64,000 nucleotides of DNA from SABY01 sp964593705. GTDB taxonomy: Bacteria > Bacteroidota > Bacteroidia > Bacteroidales > 4484-276. The notes under the pieces were generated by a model. The model saw only the letters and a list, made by a program, of their open reading frames with translations. It did not search any database and had not been told where the DNA came from. The stretch lies in assembly GCA_964593705.1 (NCBI GenBank), contig CAZQIV010000022.1, forward strand, positions 1-64,000. Direction: 5' to 3'. The position numbers and the translations under genes were made by a program. Shown here piece by piece: positions 24,313 through 31,899 of this stretch (position 1 is its first letter; each line of letters starts with the position of its first letter).

Positions 24313-25659
24313 ATGAGTAATACTTATAATGTAAATCGTAAGTATAGCCAGGCTCTCTACAAAAGGGCCAAAGAAGTGATGACAGGAGGGGTGAGTAGAA
24401 ACACTATTTACCGTCGTCCCCATCCATTTTATGTAGCTACAGCAAAAGGTAGCTATGTTACCGATATCGATGCCAATACCAGGGTTGACTTTGCGAATAA
24501 TATGGCATCACTTATTCATGGCCATGCACATCCTGCCATTATTGAGGCTGTTACCGAGCAATTGCACCGGGGAACAGCTTATACTCTGGGAAGTGAGGTA
24601 GAAATAGAGTTTGGTGAGTTATTGGTTGAAAGAAATCATAATTTTGAAAAAATTAGATTTGTTAACTCTGGCACCGAGGCTGTGATGTCGATGATAAAAG
24701 CAGCCCGGGCCTATACCGGACGGCCAAAAATAGCCAAAGCCGAAGGAGCTTATCATGGCACTTACGATTTTGCCGAAATCAGTCAAATTGTCAAACCCGA
24801 TAATTGGGGAGATATTGACAAGCCCAATTCTGTTCCTGTTACTGCCGGAACACCGGAAGATGTGAAAAATGATGTGATTGTTTTTCCGTATAATGACACT
24901 GAGCGTACCTTAAAGTTGCTTGAAGCCAATAAAAAAGACCTGGCTTGTGTATTGCTCGATCCGGTTTCTCACCGTATAGGAATGTTCCCCATCGAAAATG
25001 ATTATTTAATAGCCATCTACAATTGGACTAGAAAAAATAAAGTGCTTTTGGTATTTGATGAAGTAGTTACCTATCGTGTAACTTATAGTGGCGCTCAGCA
25101 TCTATATCCTGTAAAGCCCGACATGACTGCGCTTGGGAAAATTATTGGCGGTGGGTTTCCCGTTGGAGCCATCGCCGGAGATGCTAAAATTATGTCTGTT
25201 TTTGATCCTACCCGAAAAATTATTAAACAGCCCCACTCGGGTACATTCTCGGCCAACCCTATTACTATGACTGCCGGGAAAGTAGCCATGGAGCTTTTTG
25301 ACAGGAAAGCTGTAGATGATATCAATAACATAACAGATATTGCTAAAAAGCAAATAGGAGAAGCCATTAAGGAAGCCGATGTGCCTGTAATCATTACCGG
25401 AGCCGGATCTATGTTCCGCATGCATTTTCGTTATAAGGCTCCGCGAAATTATCGCGAAACTTATCAGTGCCCGGAAGAAAGAAAACTGATCGTTGATTTT
25501 CTCGATTATCTATTCTTTCATGAAGACCTGATTATGATCAATACCTTTGCTTGTATGCTGGCCACCACCATCACCCAGGTAGAAGTAGATCGACTTACGC
25601 AATCGTTGCTTAAAGGGTTTAAAAAATTTAAAGCTGAGATTCATCGCTTTGCCAAGTAA
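24313..25659 (+). CDS. Class III PLP aminotransferase (glutamate-1-semialdehyde-aminomutase-like)
   Basis: A 448-residue fold-type I enzyme. Motifs: RVDFANNMASLIHGHAHP, RFVNSGTEAVMSMIKAARAY, the PLP Asp in VFDEVVTYR and the Schiff-base Lys in LGKIIGGGFPVGA. It resembles GSA aminomutase, but the hem pathway is not nearby. Class III enzymes commonly deaminate amino groups not at C-alpha, including beta-amino acids. In this cluster it most plausibly converts the aminomutase product into a beta-keto acid. It is co-directional, 18 bp after the CoA-transferase. Confidence 0.88.
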   Translation: MSNTYNVNRKYSQALYKRAKEVMTGGVSRNTIYRRPHPFYVATAKGSYVTDIDANTRVDFANNMASLIHGHAHPAIIEAVTEQLHRGTAYTLGSEVEIEFGELLVERNHNFEKIRFVNSGTEAVMSMIKAARAYTGRPKIAKAEGAYHGTYDFAEISQIVKPDNWGDIDKPNSVPVTAGTPEDVKNDVIVFPYNDTERTLKLLEANKKDLACVLLDPVSHRIGMFPIENDYLIAIYNWTRKNKVLLVFDEVVTYRVTYSGAQHLYPVKPDMTALGKIIGGGFPVGAIAGDAKIMSVFDPTRKIIKQPHSGTFSANPITMTAGKVAMELFDRKAVDDINNITDIAKKQIGEAIKEADVPVIITGAGSMFRMHFRYKAPRNYRETYQCPEERKLIVDFLDYLFFHEDLIMINTFACMLATTITQVEVDRLTQSLLKGFKKFKAEIHRFAK

Positions 25660-25816
25660 TTAGATGTTTGAAGTTCGAAGATAAAAACCATATTTTAATA
25701 ATAAATCAGTTTTATAGATTGCTGGTTTCAGACTTTAAATTTCCATTTTAATAAAAAGAAAGTTCAAAGAATGAAATGCTCATTATAATTATTAACACCC
25801 ACAGGCATGAATGTCA

Positions 25817-25866
25817 GAAGGACTCCTATGGAGAAACTTTATTTTATTTCTCCGTAGGAGTCCTTC
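25817..25866. repeat. 20-bp-stem hairpin before the thiolase gene
   Basis: GAAGGACTCCTATGGAGAAA (25817-25836) pairs with 25847-25866, with a single G-T pair and a 10-nt loop. The 34 nt containing the left arm (from 25804) recur at 31822-31855 with a few changes but without the right arm. The hairpin separates the aminotransferase from the thiolase in a 258-bp gap and may attenuate or process the transcript. Confidence 0.78.
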
Positions 25867-25917
25867 GAACATCCGTGCATTTCCCAAAAAATCGGGACAG
25901 GTTGTGGCCAAATTTTT

Positions 25918-27126
25918 ATGCAGATGAAAAATGTTTTTATATGTGATGCCATCAGAACACCGGTAGGACGATATGCAGGAACCTTAGCTTCGGTTAGAGC
26001 CGATGATTTAGCCGCCATTCCTCTAAAAACCCTGATGGATAGAAATCCGGATATGGACTGGAAGGCTATTGATGATATATTGATAGGCTGTGCCAATCAG
26101 GCGGGCGAAGACAACCGAAATGTGGCTCGTATGGCTTCTCTTTTGGCGGGTTTTTCTGAGTCTATTTCGGCTGTTACCATCAATCGTCTGTGTGGTTCGG
26201 GTATGGATGCCATTGGAAGTGCTGCAAGAGCCATTAAAGCCGGAGAAGCTGAATTGATGATTGCCGGAGGTATGGAAAGCATGTCGAGATCACCTTTAGT
26301 TATGGGAAAAGCCGAAACAGCTTTTGGCCGTACTCAAAAACTGGAAGATACCACCATTGGCTGGCGATTTGTAAATAAAAAGCTGGATAAAATGTATGGC
26401 ACAGAAGGAATGATATTTACTGCTCAAAACATTGCAGACGATTTCAATATCAGCCGTGAAGATCAGGATAAATTTGCCCAATGGAGTCAGGAAAAAGTGC
26501 GTAAAGCGCAAGAAGATGGAAGTCTGGCCCGCGAAATTATCCCGGTTATAATTCCACAACGCAAGGCCGATCCTATTGTCTTTTCAAAAGATGAGCATCC
26601 CCGGCTTTCATCCCTAGAAAAATTGGCAAATCTAAAATCTATAACAGGACCCAATGGCAGCATTACTGCTGGAAATGCATCAGGCGTAAACGATGGTGCA
26701 GCAGCTCTGCTCTTGGCTTCGGAGGAAGCCGTAAAAAAACATAAGCTTACTCCCAAAGTGAAAATTTTAGGTATGGCTACCGCGGGTGTTTTGCCACGAA
26801 TTATGGGGATGGGTCCGGTTCCGGCCACCAGGAAAGTACTCAAGCTCACAGGCCTCAGTCTCGATGATATGGATATTATAGAACTCAACGAAGCTTTTGC
26901 TTCCCAATCGCTTGGCTGTACCCGCGAACTTGGTTTGGCTGATCGTGATCCCCGCGTTAACCCGCTGGGAGGAGCCATTGCCCTGGGACATCCTTTGGGA
27001 ATGAGTGGAGCTCGTATCACCACAAGTGCCTATTACCAACTGATTAACTCCGATACTAAATATGCCCTTTGCACTATGTGTATCGGTGTGGGGCAAGGCA
27101 TTGCTGTTGTGCTGGAGAAAGTATAG
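25918..27126 (+). CDS. Thiolase (acetyl-CoA C-acyltransferase)
   Basis: A 402-residue thiolase with the nucleophilic Cys in INRLCGSGMDAIGSAARAIK (about residue 90), the conserved NEAFASQSLG, the GGAIALGHPLGMSGAR His motif, and the second catalytic Cys in ALCTMCIGVGQG. Thiolases cleave beta-ketoacyl-CoA with CoA to acetyl-CoA and a shortened acyl-CoA. This would complete the route begun by the aminomutase. An alternative start at 25924 (MKNVFICD) fits homologues equally well. It is 258 bp from the preceding gene and may have its own promoter. Confidence 0.93.
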   Translation: MQMKNVFICDAIRTPVGRYAGTLASVRADDLAAIPLKTLMDRNPDMDWKAIDDILIGCANQAGEDNRNVARMASLLAGFSESISAVTINRLCGSGMDAIGSAARAIKAGEAELMIAGGMESMSRSPLVMGKAETAFGRTQKLEDTTIGWRFVNKKLDKMYGTEGMIFTAQNIADDFNISREDQDKFAQWSQEKVRKAQEDGSLAREIIPVIIPQRKADPIVFSKDEHPRLSSLEKLANLKSITGPNGSITAGNASGVNDGAAALLLASEEAVKKHKLTPKVKILGMATAGVLPRIMGMGPVPATRKVLKLTGLSLDDMDIIELNEAFASQSLGCTRELGLADRDPRVNPLGGAIALGHPLGMSGARITTSAYYQLINSDTKYALCTMCIGVGQGIAVVLEKV

Positions 27127-27236
27127 GTTTTTCGACCTTTCTACCGCAATCTGCAATAATTGATTGGTGTGGATTATACGGCCTTGCAAAAGGTAATGGC
27201 ATATTATGTGATGAAAAATAGAAAACCACATATTTC

Positions 27237-27252
27237 GTGAGTTATAACTCAC
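27237..27252. promoter_or_regulatory. Upstream palindromic operator-like site
   Basis: GTGAGTTATAACTCAC is a perfect 16-bp palindrome. It shares the 14-nt core TGAGTTATAACTCA with the site at 27268-27285; the centres lie 32 bp apart, about three helical turns. This looks like an auxiliary operator for cooperative repressor binding. Confidence 0.75.
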
Positions 27253-27267
27253 AAATATCATAATAAT

Positions 27268-27285
27268 TTTGAGTTATAACTCAAA
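27268..27285. promoter_or_regulatory. Promoter-embedded palindromic operator
   Basis: TTTGAGTTATAACTCAAA is a perfect 18-bp palindrome that begins with the -33 element itself and fills most of the spacer to the -7 box. A protein bound here would block the promoter. The cognate repressor is not obvious from the neighbours. Confidence 0.8.
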
Positions 27286-27298
27286 TTGTGTATGTTTG
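27268..27298 (+). promoter_or_regulatory. Bacteroidota promoter of the AAA/DUF4143 ATPase gene
   Basis: TTTG at 27268-27271 and TATGTTTG at 27291-27298 are separated by exactly 19 nt, an exact match to the Bacteroidota primary sigma consensus. Transcription would start near 27303, about 20 nt before the ATG at 27323. Confidence 0.78.
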
Positions 27299-27322
27299 TG
27301 GCTTTTATCAAGCATCAATATT

Positions 27323-28450
27323 ATGATAAACAGGATTCTGGAAAATACCATAAACGAAAAACTCTTTAAGGGAAAAGCTATCATTATTTTGGGTCCTCGC
27401 CAGGTGGGAAAGTCAACCTTAATGAACATGCTTGAAACCAGGATGGATAAAAAAATTCTCTACCTGAATTGCGACAATAATGACATAAAAAAGCAACTCA
27501 CCAAACCCGGGATTAATGATCTTCGCAGAATGATTGGCGAAAATGAAGTTGTGCTGATTGATGAGGCTCAACGGGTTCTGGATATTGGTTTGACTTTGAA
27601 ATTGATAACTGACCAAATACCCGAAATTCAGGTGATCATAACAGGGTCATCCTCACTTGACTTGTCGAACCTGGTGAATGAACCATTGACCGGCAGGAAA
27701 TTTGAATACCAGCTATTCCCATTGTCAATAAAAGAGCTGGTTGATCACACAGGCTTTATCGAAACCAACCGGAACCTCACACAACATCTAATTTTCGGAA
27801 CCTATCCTGATGTAGTGAATAATAAAGGGAATGAACCTGAAATTTTGAGCAATCTTGTAAGCAGTTATCTGTTTAAGGATGTATTTATGTACCAGGATAT
27901 ACGTAAGCCTGAATTTATCGAACAACTCCTGGAAGCGCTTGCTTTACAGGTAGCTTCAGGGGTTTCGTTTAACGAACTGGCACAACTTTTAAAAACAGAC
28001 GCTCACACTGTTCAACGATATATCAGCCTGCTCGAAAAAGCTTTTATCATTTTCAGATTACGTTCGTATAGTCGTAATATCAGGAATGAATTGAAGAAAA
28101 GTCGTAAAATCTATTTTTACGATAATGGTGTGCGAAATGCTATCCTGGCAAACTATAGTCCTGTTTCATCACGAACTGATATGGGTGCACTGTGGGAAAA
28201 TTTTTTCATCTCTGAACGGATAAAATTCCTTCACTACAATAAAATATTTGCCAGGCATTTTTTTTGGCGAACAACCCAGCAGCAAGAAATTGATTACCTG
28301 GAAGAATATGATGGTAAACTGACCGCTTTCGAAATTAAGTGGAATCCAGCTAAGAAGGTTACCTTTCCCCTAACTTTTACACGTAATTATCCGGAGGCAA
28401 CAACTCATGTAGTTAATCCGGATAATTTTTGGGAATTTGTCGGGGTGTAA
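27323..28450 (+). CDS. AAA-family ATPase with DUF4143 domain
   Basis: A 375-residue protein. Walker A GPRQVGKST (25-33), Walker B VVLIDEAQ (about 81-88), a sensor region IIITGSSSLDLSN, then the C-terminal DUF4143 domain with a PD-(D/E)XK-like stretch (QQEIDYLEEYDGKLTAFEIKW). Such ATPases are abundant in Bacteroidota and archaea; their role is unknown, with links to defence or toxin-antitoxin-like modules suggested. The start at 27323 follows the predicted transcription start; an upstream in-frame TTG at 27269 lies inside the operator. It is next to a hicAB remnant. Confidence 0.85.
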   Translation: MINRILENTINEKLFKGKAIIILGPRQVGKSTLMNMLETRMDKKILYLNCDNNDIKKQLTKPGINDLRRMIGENEVVLIDEAQRVLDIGLTLKLITDQIPEIQVIITGSSSLDLSNLVNEPLTGRKFEYQLFPLSIKELVDHTGFIETNRNLTQHLIFGTYPDVVNNKGNEPEILSNLVSSYLFKDVFMYQDIRKPEFIEQLLEALALQVASGVSFNELAQLLKTDAHTVQRYISLLEKAFIIFRLRSYSRNIRNELKKSRKIYFYDNGVRNAILANYSPVSSRTDMGALWENFFISERIKFLHYNKIFARHFFWRTTQQQEIDYLEEYDGKLTAFEIKWNPAKKVTFPLTFTRNYPEATTHVVNPDNFWEFVGV

Positions 28451-28465
28451 ATCAAAATCCACGTA

Positions 28466-28555
28466 TCATTTCTTAACGATTGCATGACTACCCGTTTGCC
28501 GTACGAATACAAAGCCATTGGTTTCAAAAAGGTTTATCAATTCCCGGGCTTTCAT
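28466..28555 (-). pseudogene. Truncated hicA copy
   Basis: Twenty-nine codons starting MKARELINLFETNGFVFVRQ and TGSHAIVKK, then a stop. It matches the first half of the hicA at 20167-20349 and lacks the rest of the toxin, including the C-terminal IPKGTLQGILKDA segment, so it cannot be an active RNase. It overlaps the hicB start-stop junction in the same way as the intact copy. The truncation point adjoins the end of the ATPase gene. Confidence 0.8.
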
Positions 28556-28746
28556 GATGCCAGTTCCAGAGACTTCTTTGAAATCTGATCTTCCATGAGT
28601 ATCTCAAGGTAAAGTTGTATTGCATCCTTAAGGTTTTCCATTGCTTGCTTTACGGTTGTTCCATGCGAGTGACAACCTGGTAATTCCGGACACCATGTAT
28701 GATATTCATTTCCGTCTTTTTCAATTTCAAAAGTAAGTGGTTTCAT
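28552..28746 (-). CDS. hicB: HicB-type antitoxin, second copy (orphan)
   Basis: A 64-residue near-duplicate of the protein at 20346-20540, with HTWCPELPGCHSHGTTVKQA in place of HGKTIKEA. The open frame has stayed intact although its toxin is truncated, so it may protect against the intact HicA at 20167 or against others. Upstream sequence to about 28830 is also shared with copy one (ATGCTTTCGGTAATATTG). Confidence 0.85.
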   Translation of the reverse strand: MKPLTFEIEKDGNEYHTWCPELPGCHSHGTTVKQAMENLKDAIQLYLEILMEDQISKKSLELAS

Positions 28747-28846
28747 GTTTCGTTCGTTTTGATGTATTCAAAGATAATGCTTTCGGTAATATTGAAAAAA
28801 CAGAATTGCGGAGTTGAAAAACAAACTTTTTTTGAAGGGTAATTTC

Positions 28847-30001
28847 TCACTTAAATAACACACAAACGGGAGCAGGGGCTTCAACTTCACCAACGAATTT
28901 TAAAAGTCCTGTGGATTTATCCCGTTTGAAACTCACTAAATTGTTGGAGTTTTGATTGGCAACTACAAGAAATTCTTCATCCTGCGAAAGTGCAAAATGA
29001 CGAGGGCTGTCACCGTGTGTTACCTCAAAACCCAGCAGGTTTAATTTTCCATCGTTGGGGCTTACTCCAAATATTGCGATGCTGTTGTGCCCCCGATTGG
29101 ATGCATAAATAAACTTTCCATCCATCGAAATTACAATATGTGCGCACTTGCTAAATTGATCAAAATCTGGGGGAAGTGTTGAAATGGAAGGGCCAGTGCT
29201 ATATTCTCCGGTTTTGTTCTTTTCGACCAAAGTGATGGTGTTGTTGAGTTCATTCAACACATAGATCCATTTTTGGTTTGGATGAAAAGCAAGATGCCGC
29301 GGGCCGGCTCCGGAAGCCATTGCTAATTTATGAGGGTTTCGTGGAATTATTTTTTGACTACCCTTTTCAATTTCGGAAAACCAAAGTTCGTTGGTTCCCA
29401 AATCAGCGGTGATAATCCCTGAACCATCCGGCTCAAACCATGCCGAATGTGCGTGGGGGCTTTCCTGGCGGTCGGTAATGCCTTTGCCTTCGTGCTGCTC
29501 AACATCCAGCAAACCCGAAAGTTTCCCGTTTTTACCCAGCTTTAGCAAGCCCACATTTCCACCAGTGTAATTGGCCACCAGAACATCCCCATCCGGATTA
29601 ATAGTTACAAAACAAGGATGTGTGCCCCCCGAGGGTTTCTGGCTTTTGCGTCTCAACTTTTTACCTGCTACCCTGTATGATTCAACCGATCCCATTCCGT
29701 TATTCTTCTTTGTTTCACTAACAGCCAGCAAATATTTTTTATCAGCACTCATAGCCAAAAATGATGGATTATCGGAAGTTGCCGCAAGCCCAAGTGGTTT
29801 AATAATGCCTCTTTTATTTAATGCAAAAGAATAAATACCTTCGCTCTCACCATTGGTGTATGTTCCTACATAAAACAATGGCCGTGCTTGTTTTTCTTTT
29901 GGTTTCTTGTTGAACATGTTGCAACTTATTAAAAGAGATAAGGCCAAAAATGCAATGCTGGTTTTGGTAAATTGAATTTTGCTTTTACTCATGGCTCTCA
30001 T
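28847..30001 (-). CDS. 6-phosphogluconolactonase-like seven-bladed propeller lipoprotein
   Basis: A 384-residue protein of the lactonase family (COG2706 type). Lipoprotein signal with lipobox LLISC, then repeated blades (FYVGTYTNGESEGIYSFAL, GGTHPCFVTINPDGDVLVAN, GPRHLAFHPNQKWIYVLNE, SPRHFALSQDEEFLVVANQ). The cytoplasmic relatives hydrolyse 6-phosphogluconolactone; a lipid-anchored form suggests an extracytoplasmic lactone or another sugar acid. The start may be 29992 (MSKSK). It has no obvious operon partner. Confidence 0.87.
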   Translation of the reverse strand: MRAMSKSKIQFTKTSIAFLALSLLISCNMFNKKPKEKQARPLFYVGTYTNGESEGIYSFALNKRGIIKPLGLAATSDNPSFLAMSADKKYLLAVSETKKNNGMGSVESYRVAGKKLRRKSQKPSGGTHPCFVTINPDGDVLVANYTGGNVGLLKLGKNGKLSGLLDVEQHEGKGITDRQESPHAHSAWFEPDGSGIITADLGTNELWFSEIEKGSQKIIPRNPHKLAMASGAGPRHLAFHPNQKWIYVLNELNNTITLVEKNKTGEYSTGPSISTLPPDFDQFSKCAHIVISMDGKFIYASNRGHNSIAIFGVSPNDGKLNLLGFEVTHGDSPRHFALSQDEEFLVVANQNSNNLVSFKRDKSTGLLKFVGEVEAPAPVCVLFK

Positions 30002-30079
30002 AAATTATTGTTTGAAAACAAATATAGGGAAAATAATCATTTCAAAAAGCTTTGTTACATTATCCCACATTAATTACGC

Positions 30080-30245
30080 TATTTGAACCACATAAGTTTT
30101 GATCTCATTGAAGCCTTTCTTATTTAAACTTTGGTGGTTTCAAGCCTATTATTTGAGCCTGATGCTCCCCGGCTATTTGAACCACATAAGTCACATGAGT
30201 TCAATGAAGTTTTCCTTATGTGAACTCATGTGTGCTTATGTGGTT
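30080..30245. repeat. AACCACATAAG repeats and hairpin
   Basis: TATTTGAACCACATAAG occurs twice as a direct repeat (near 30079 and 30173). The second copy starts a hairpin, AACCACATAAGTCACATGAG (from 30180), pairing with 30222-30245 with one bulge. This fills the 254-bp gap between the lactonase and GxxExxY genes, which converge or run in parallel on the minus strand. Possibly a terminator-like or mobile short palindrome. Confidence 0.7.
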
Positions 30246-30255
30246 AAGAAAAAAA

Positions 30256-30714
30256 CTATTCCGGTAAACCTCTGAAGAATTCATTGATGTAGGTTTTCTG
30301 TCCATCGTAAAAAATATTGGTTACATTGAAGTTGATCAACAAACCTTTGGGTGCTTCCAATAGGTTTATGTAGTTGATGAGTATGGCTTCATGTATAGGC
30401 AGAACTTCTTTCACAGCTTTGATTTCCACAACCAAAATGTCTTCAATAAAGAAGTCGCATCTAAAATTTGCATCAAGAATATGATCCTTATATTCAACGG
30501 GAATTATGAACTCAGATTTAAATTCGATCCCCCTCAAGGTGAGCTCTATTTCCATGCATTTATGATATACACTTTCCAGATGTCCCGGACCCAGGGCTTT
30601 ATGTACTTCAATTGCGGCACCATTAACTTTGTAAACCAGATTCTTTAAATATGTGTTAAAAATCGAAATTGTCAGGATCGGGGCCGGTGCGCTTGTTTTG
30701 ATCCAGTGCATCAA
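30256..30714 (-). CDS. GxxExxY family protein
   Basis: Up to 152 residues. The family signature is GPGHLESVYHKC with GAAIEVHKALGPG before it, followed by a PD-(D/E)XK-like core (DFFIEDILVVEIKAVKEV) and KGLLINFNV. The function of this widespread family is unknown, and a nuclease fold has been proposed. The first ~22 codons overlap the 3' end of the aldo/keto reductase pseudogene in another frame and are not family-like, so translation probably begins near 30650, perhaps from a non-ATG codon, or the gene lost its start. Confidence 0.75.
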   Translation of the reverse strand: MMHWIKTSAPAPILTISIFNTYLKNLVYKVNGAAIEVHKALGPGHLESVYHKCMEIELTLRGIEFKSEFIIPVEYKDHILDANFRCDFFIEDILVVEIKAVKEVLPIHEAILINYINLLEAPKGLLINFNVTNIFYDGQKTYINEFFRGLPE

Positions 30715-31489
30715 TGGTCGTCATATCCTCCGGTGAAATCACAAAATCAAAAATTTGTGCGTTTGAAAAAATCCTGTCCTTTTTCACCGATTTAGGTATG
30801 GTAATTACACCCTTTTGTAAGTCCCATCTTAACAGAATTTGTGCAGGCGTTTTGCCATACTTTTCAGAAAGCATTACAATGGTTTCATCAGCAAAGATCT
30901 TTCCCCGGGTCAATGGACTCCAGGCTTCGTATTGAATGTGCTTAGTCTTACAGAAGTCAAGCAGTGGTTGTTGAACCAACCAGGGATGAAATTCCATCTG
31001 ATTTACCATGGGAGTAATTTGCGCTGCTTGCATAAGTTCTTCCAGATGGGGTTGCAAAAAATTACTTACCCCAATGGCTTTAACATATCCCTTAGAATAC
31101 AAAAATTCCAGGGCTCTCCAGGTTTCGGTAAACATTCCATTTACCGGCCAATGTATCAAATACAGATCGATGTATTCAACTTGCAGTTTTTTCAAACTTG
31201 AGTTGAATGCAGCAATGGTTTTATCAAAACCCTGATCGGAATTCCAAACTTTGGTTGTGATAAATATTTCCTATCGGTTAACCGGGCTTCCGGCAATTGC
31301 CTTTCCTACCCCTATCTCATTTTTATAAATGGCTGCTGTATCAATATGCCGGTAGCCGGCATCTAAGGCAAAATTCACAGCAGCTACAACTTCTTTGTCA
31401 TTGTCAGCCTGAAAAACTCCCAATCCGAAATAGGGCATTTCAACACAATTATTTAGTTTAACCTTACCATCAATTCCTGATACTTCCAT
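30656..31489 (-). pseudogene. Aldo/keto reductase interrupted by an in-frame TAG
   Basis: The 5' part (31489-31271) encodes the family start MPYFGLGVFQADND and the catalytic Asp and Tyr region GYRHIDTAAIYKNEIGVGKAI, then reads PVNR-TAG. The same frame continues EIFITTKVWNSDQGFDKTI to the end of the domain (DLYLIHWPVNG, AIGVSNFL, HPWLVQQPLLDFC, ITIPKSVKKDRI) at 30656. A single base change from GAG, AAG or CAG to TAG explains the break. Restored length (277 residues) is normal for NADPH-dependent AKRs. Either a pseudogene or a sequencing error. Confidence 0.82.
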
Positions 31490-31899
31490 TGTAATTACAT
31501 AATTTTGCTCGCAAAGATCGATAAAAAAATCAATGCCCCATCTTGTTGGAATGGGGTATCAAAACTTCAAAAAATTGTTTCGGGTTGTCGAAAACCCAGC
31601 AATGACAGCGCAAAAGAGGTTTATAGTTCTGATATCACCCATCAAATCAACAATTTGAAAAGTTTGATAAAATAACCCTTTTAATTGTAACAAAGTAATT
31701 GGCTTAGTTAAATTTGAATGGATTATTTTCGCATGAAAATTCGACTTATGAGTTATTCCCACCATTTAATTTGGTGGACTTAGGTAATTGTTAACTTCCA
31801 CGCTTGCCCCGATCATTCGGGGGGCATGACTGTCCGAAGAACTCCTATGGAGAAACATCGTTCAATATTATCCGTGCATCCGTGGCTAATTTTATAAAG
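31490..31899. other. Intergenic region between divergent AKR and beta-mannosidase genes
   Basis: About 410 bp without a gene. Visible structures are the hairpin CCACCA-7-TGGTGG (31759-31777), the hairpin CCCCGA-TCAT-TCGGGG (31807-31822) and the 34-nt repeat at 31822-31855 shared with 25804-25837. Promoters for both flanking genes should lie here, but no confident -33/-7 pair was found. Confidence 0.5.

Noticed and set aside
21346..27126. Standard clostridial lysine fermentation cluster
   Set aside because: The 5,6-aminomutase, Kdd, Kce and Kal genes are not present in the window, and a class III aminotransferase and a thiolase are present instead.
12447..31270. Stop-codon reassignment of TAG suggested by two in-frame TAG codons
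   Set aside because: TAG ends several intact genes at the expected position (for example 1225, 22875 and 27126), so it is used as a normal stop.
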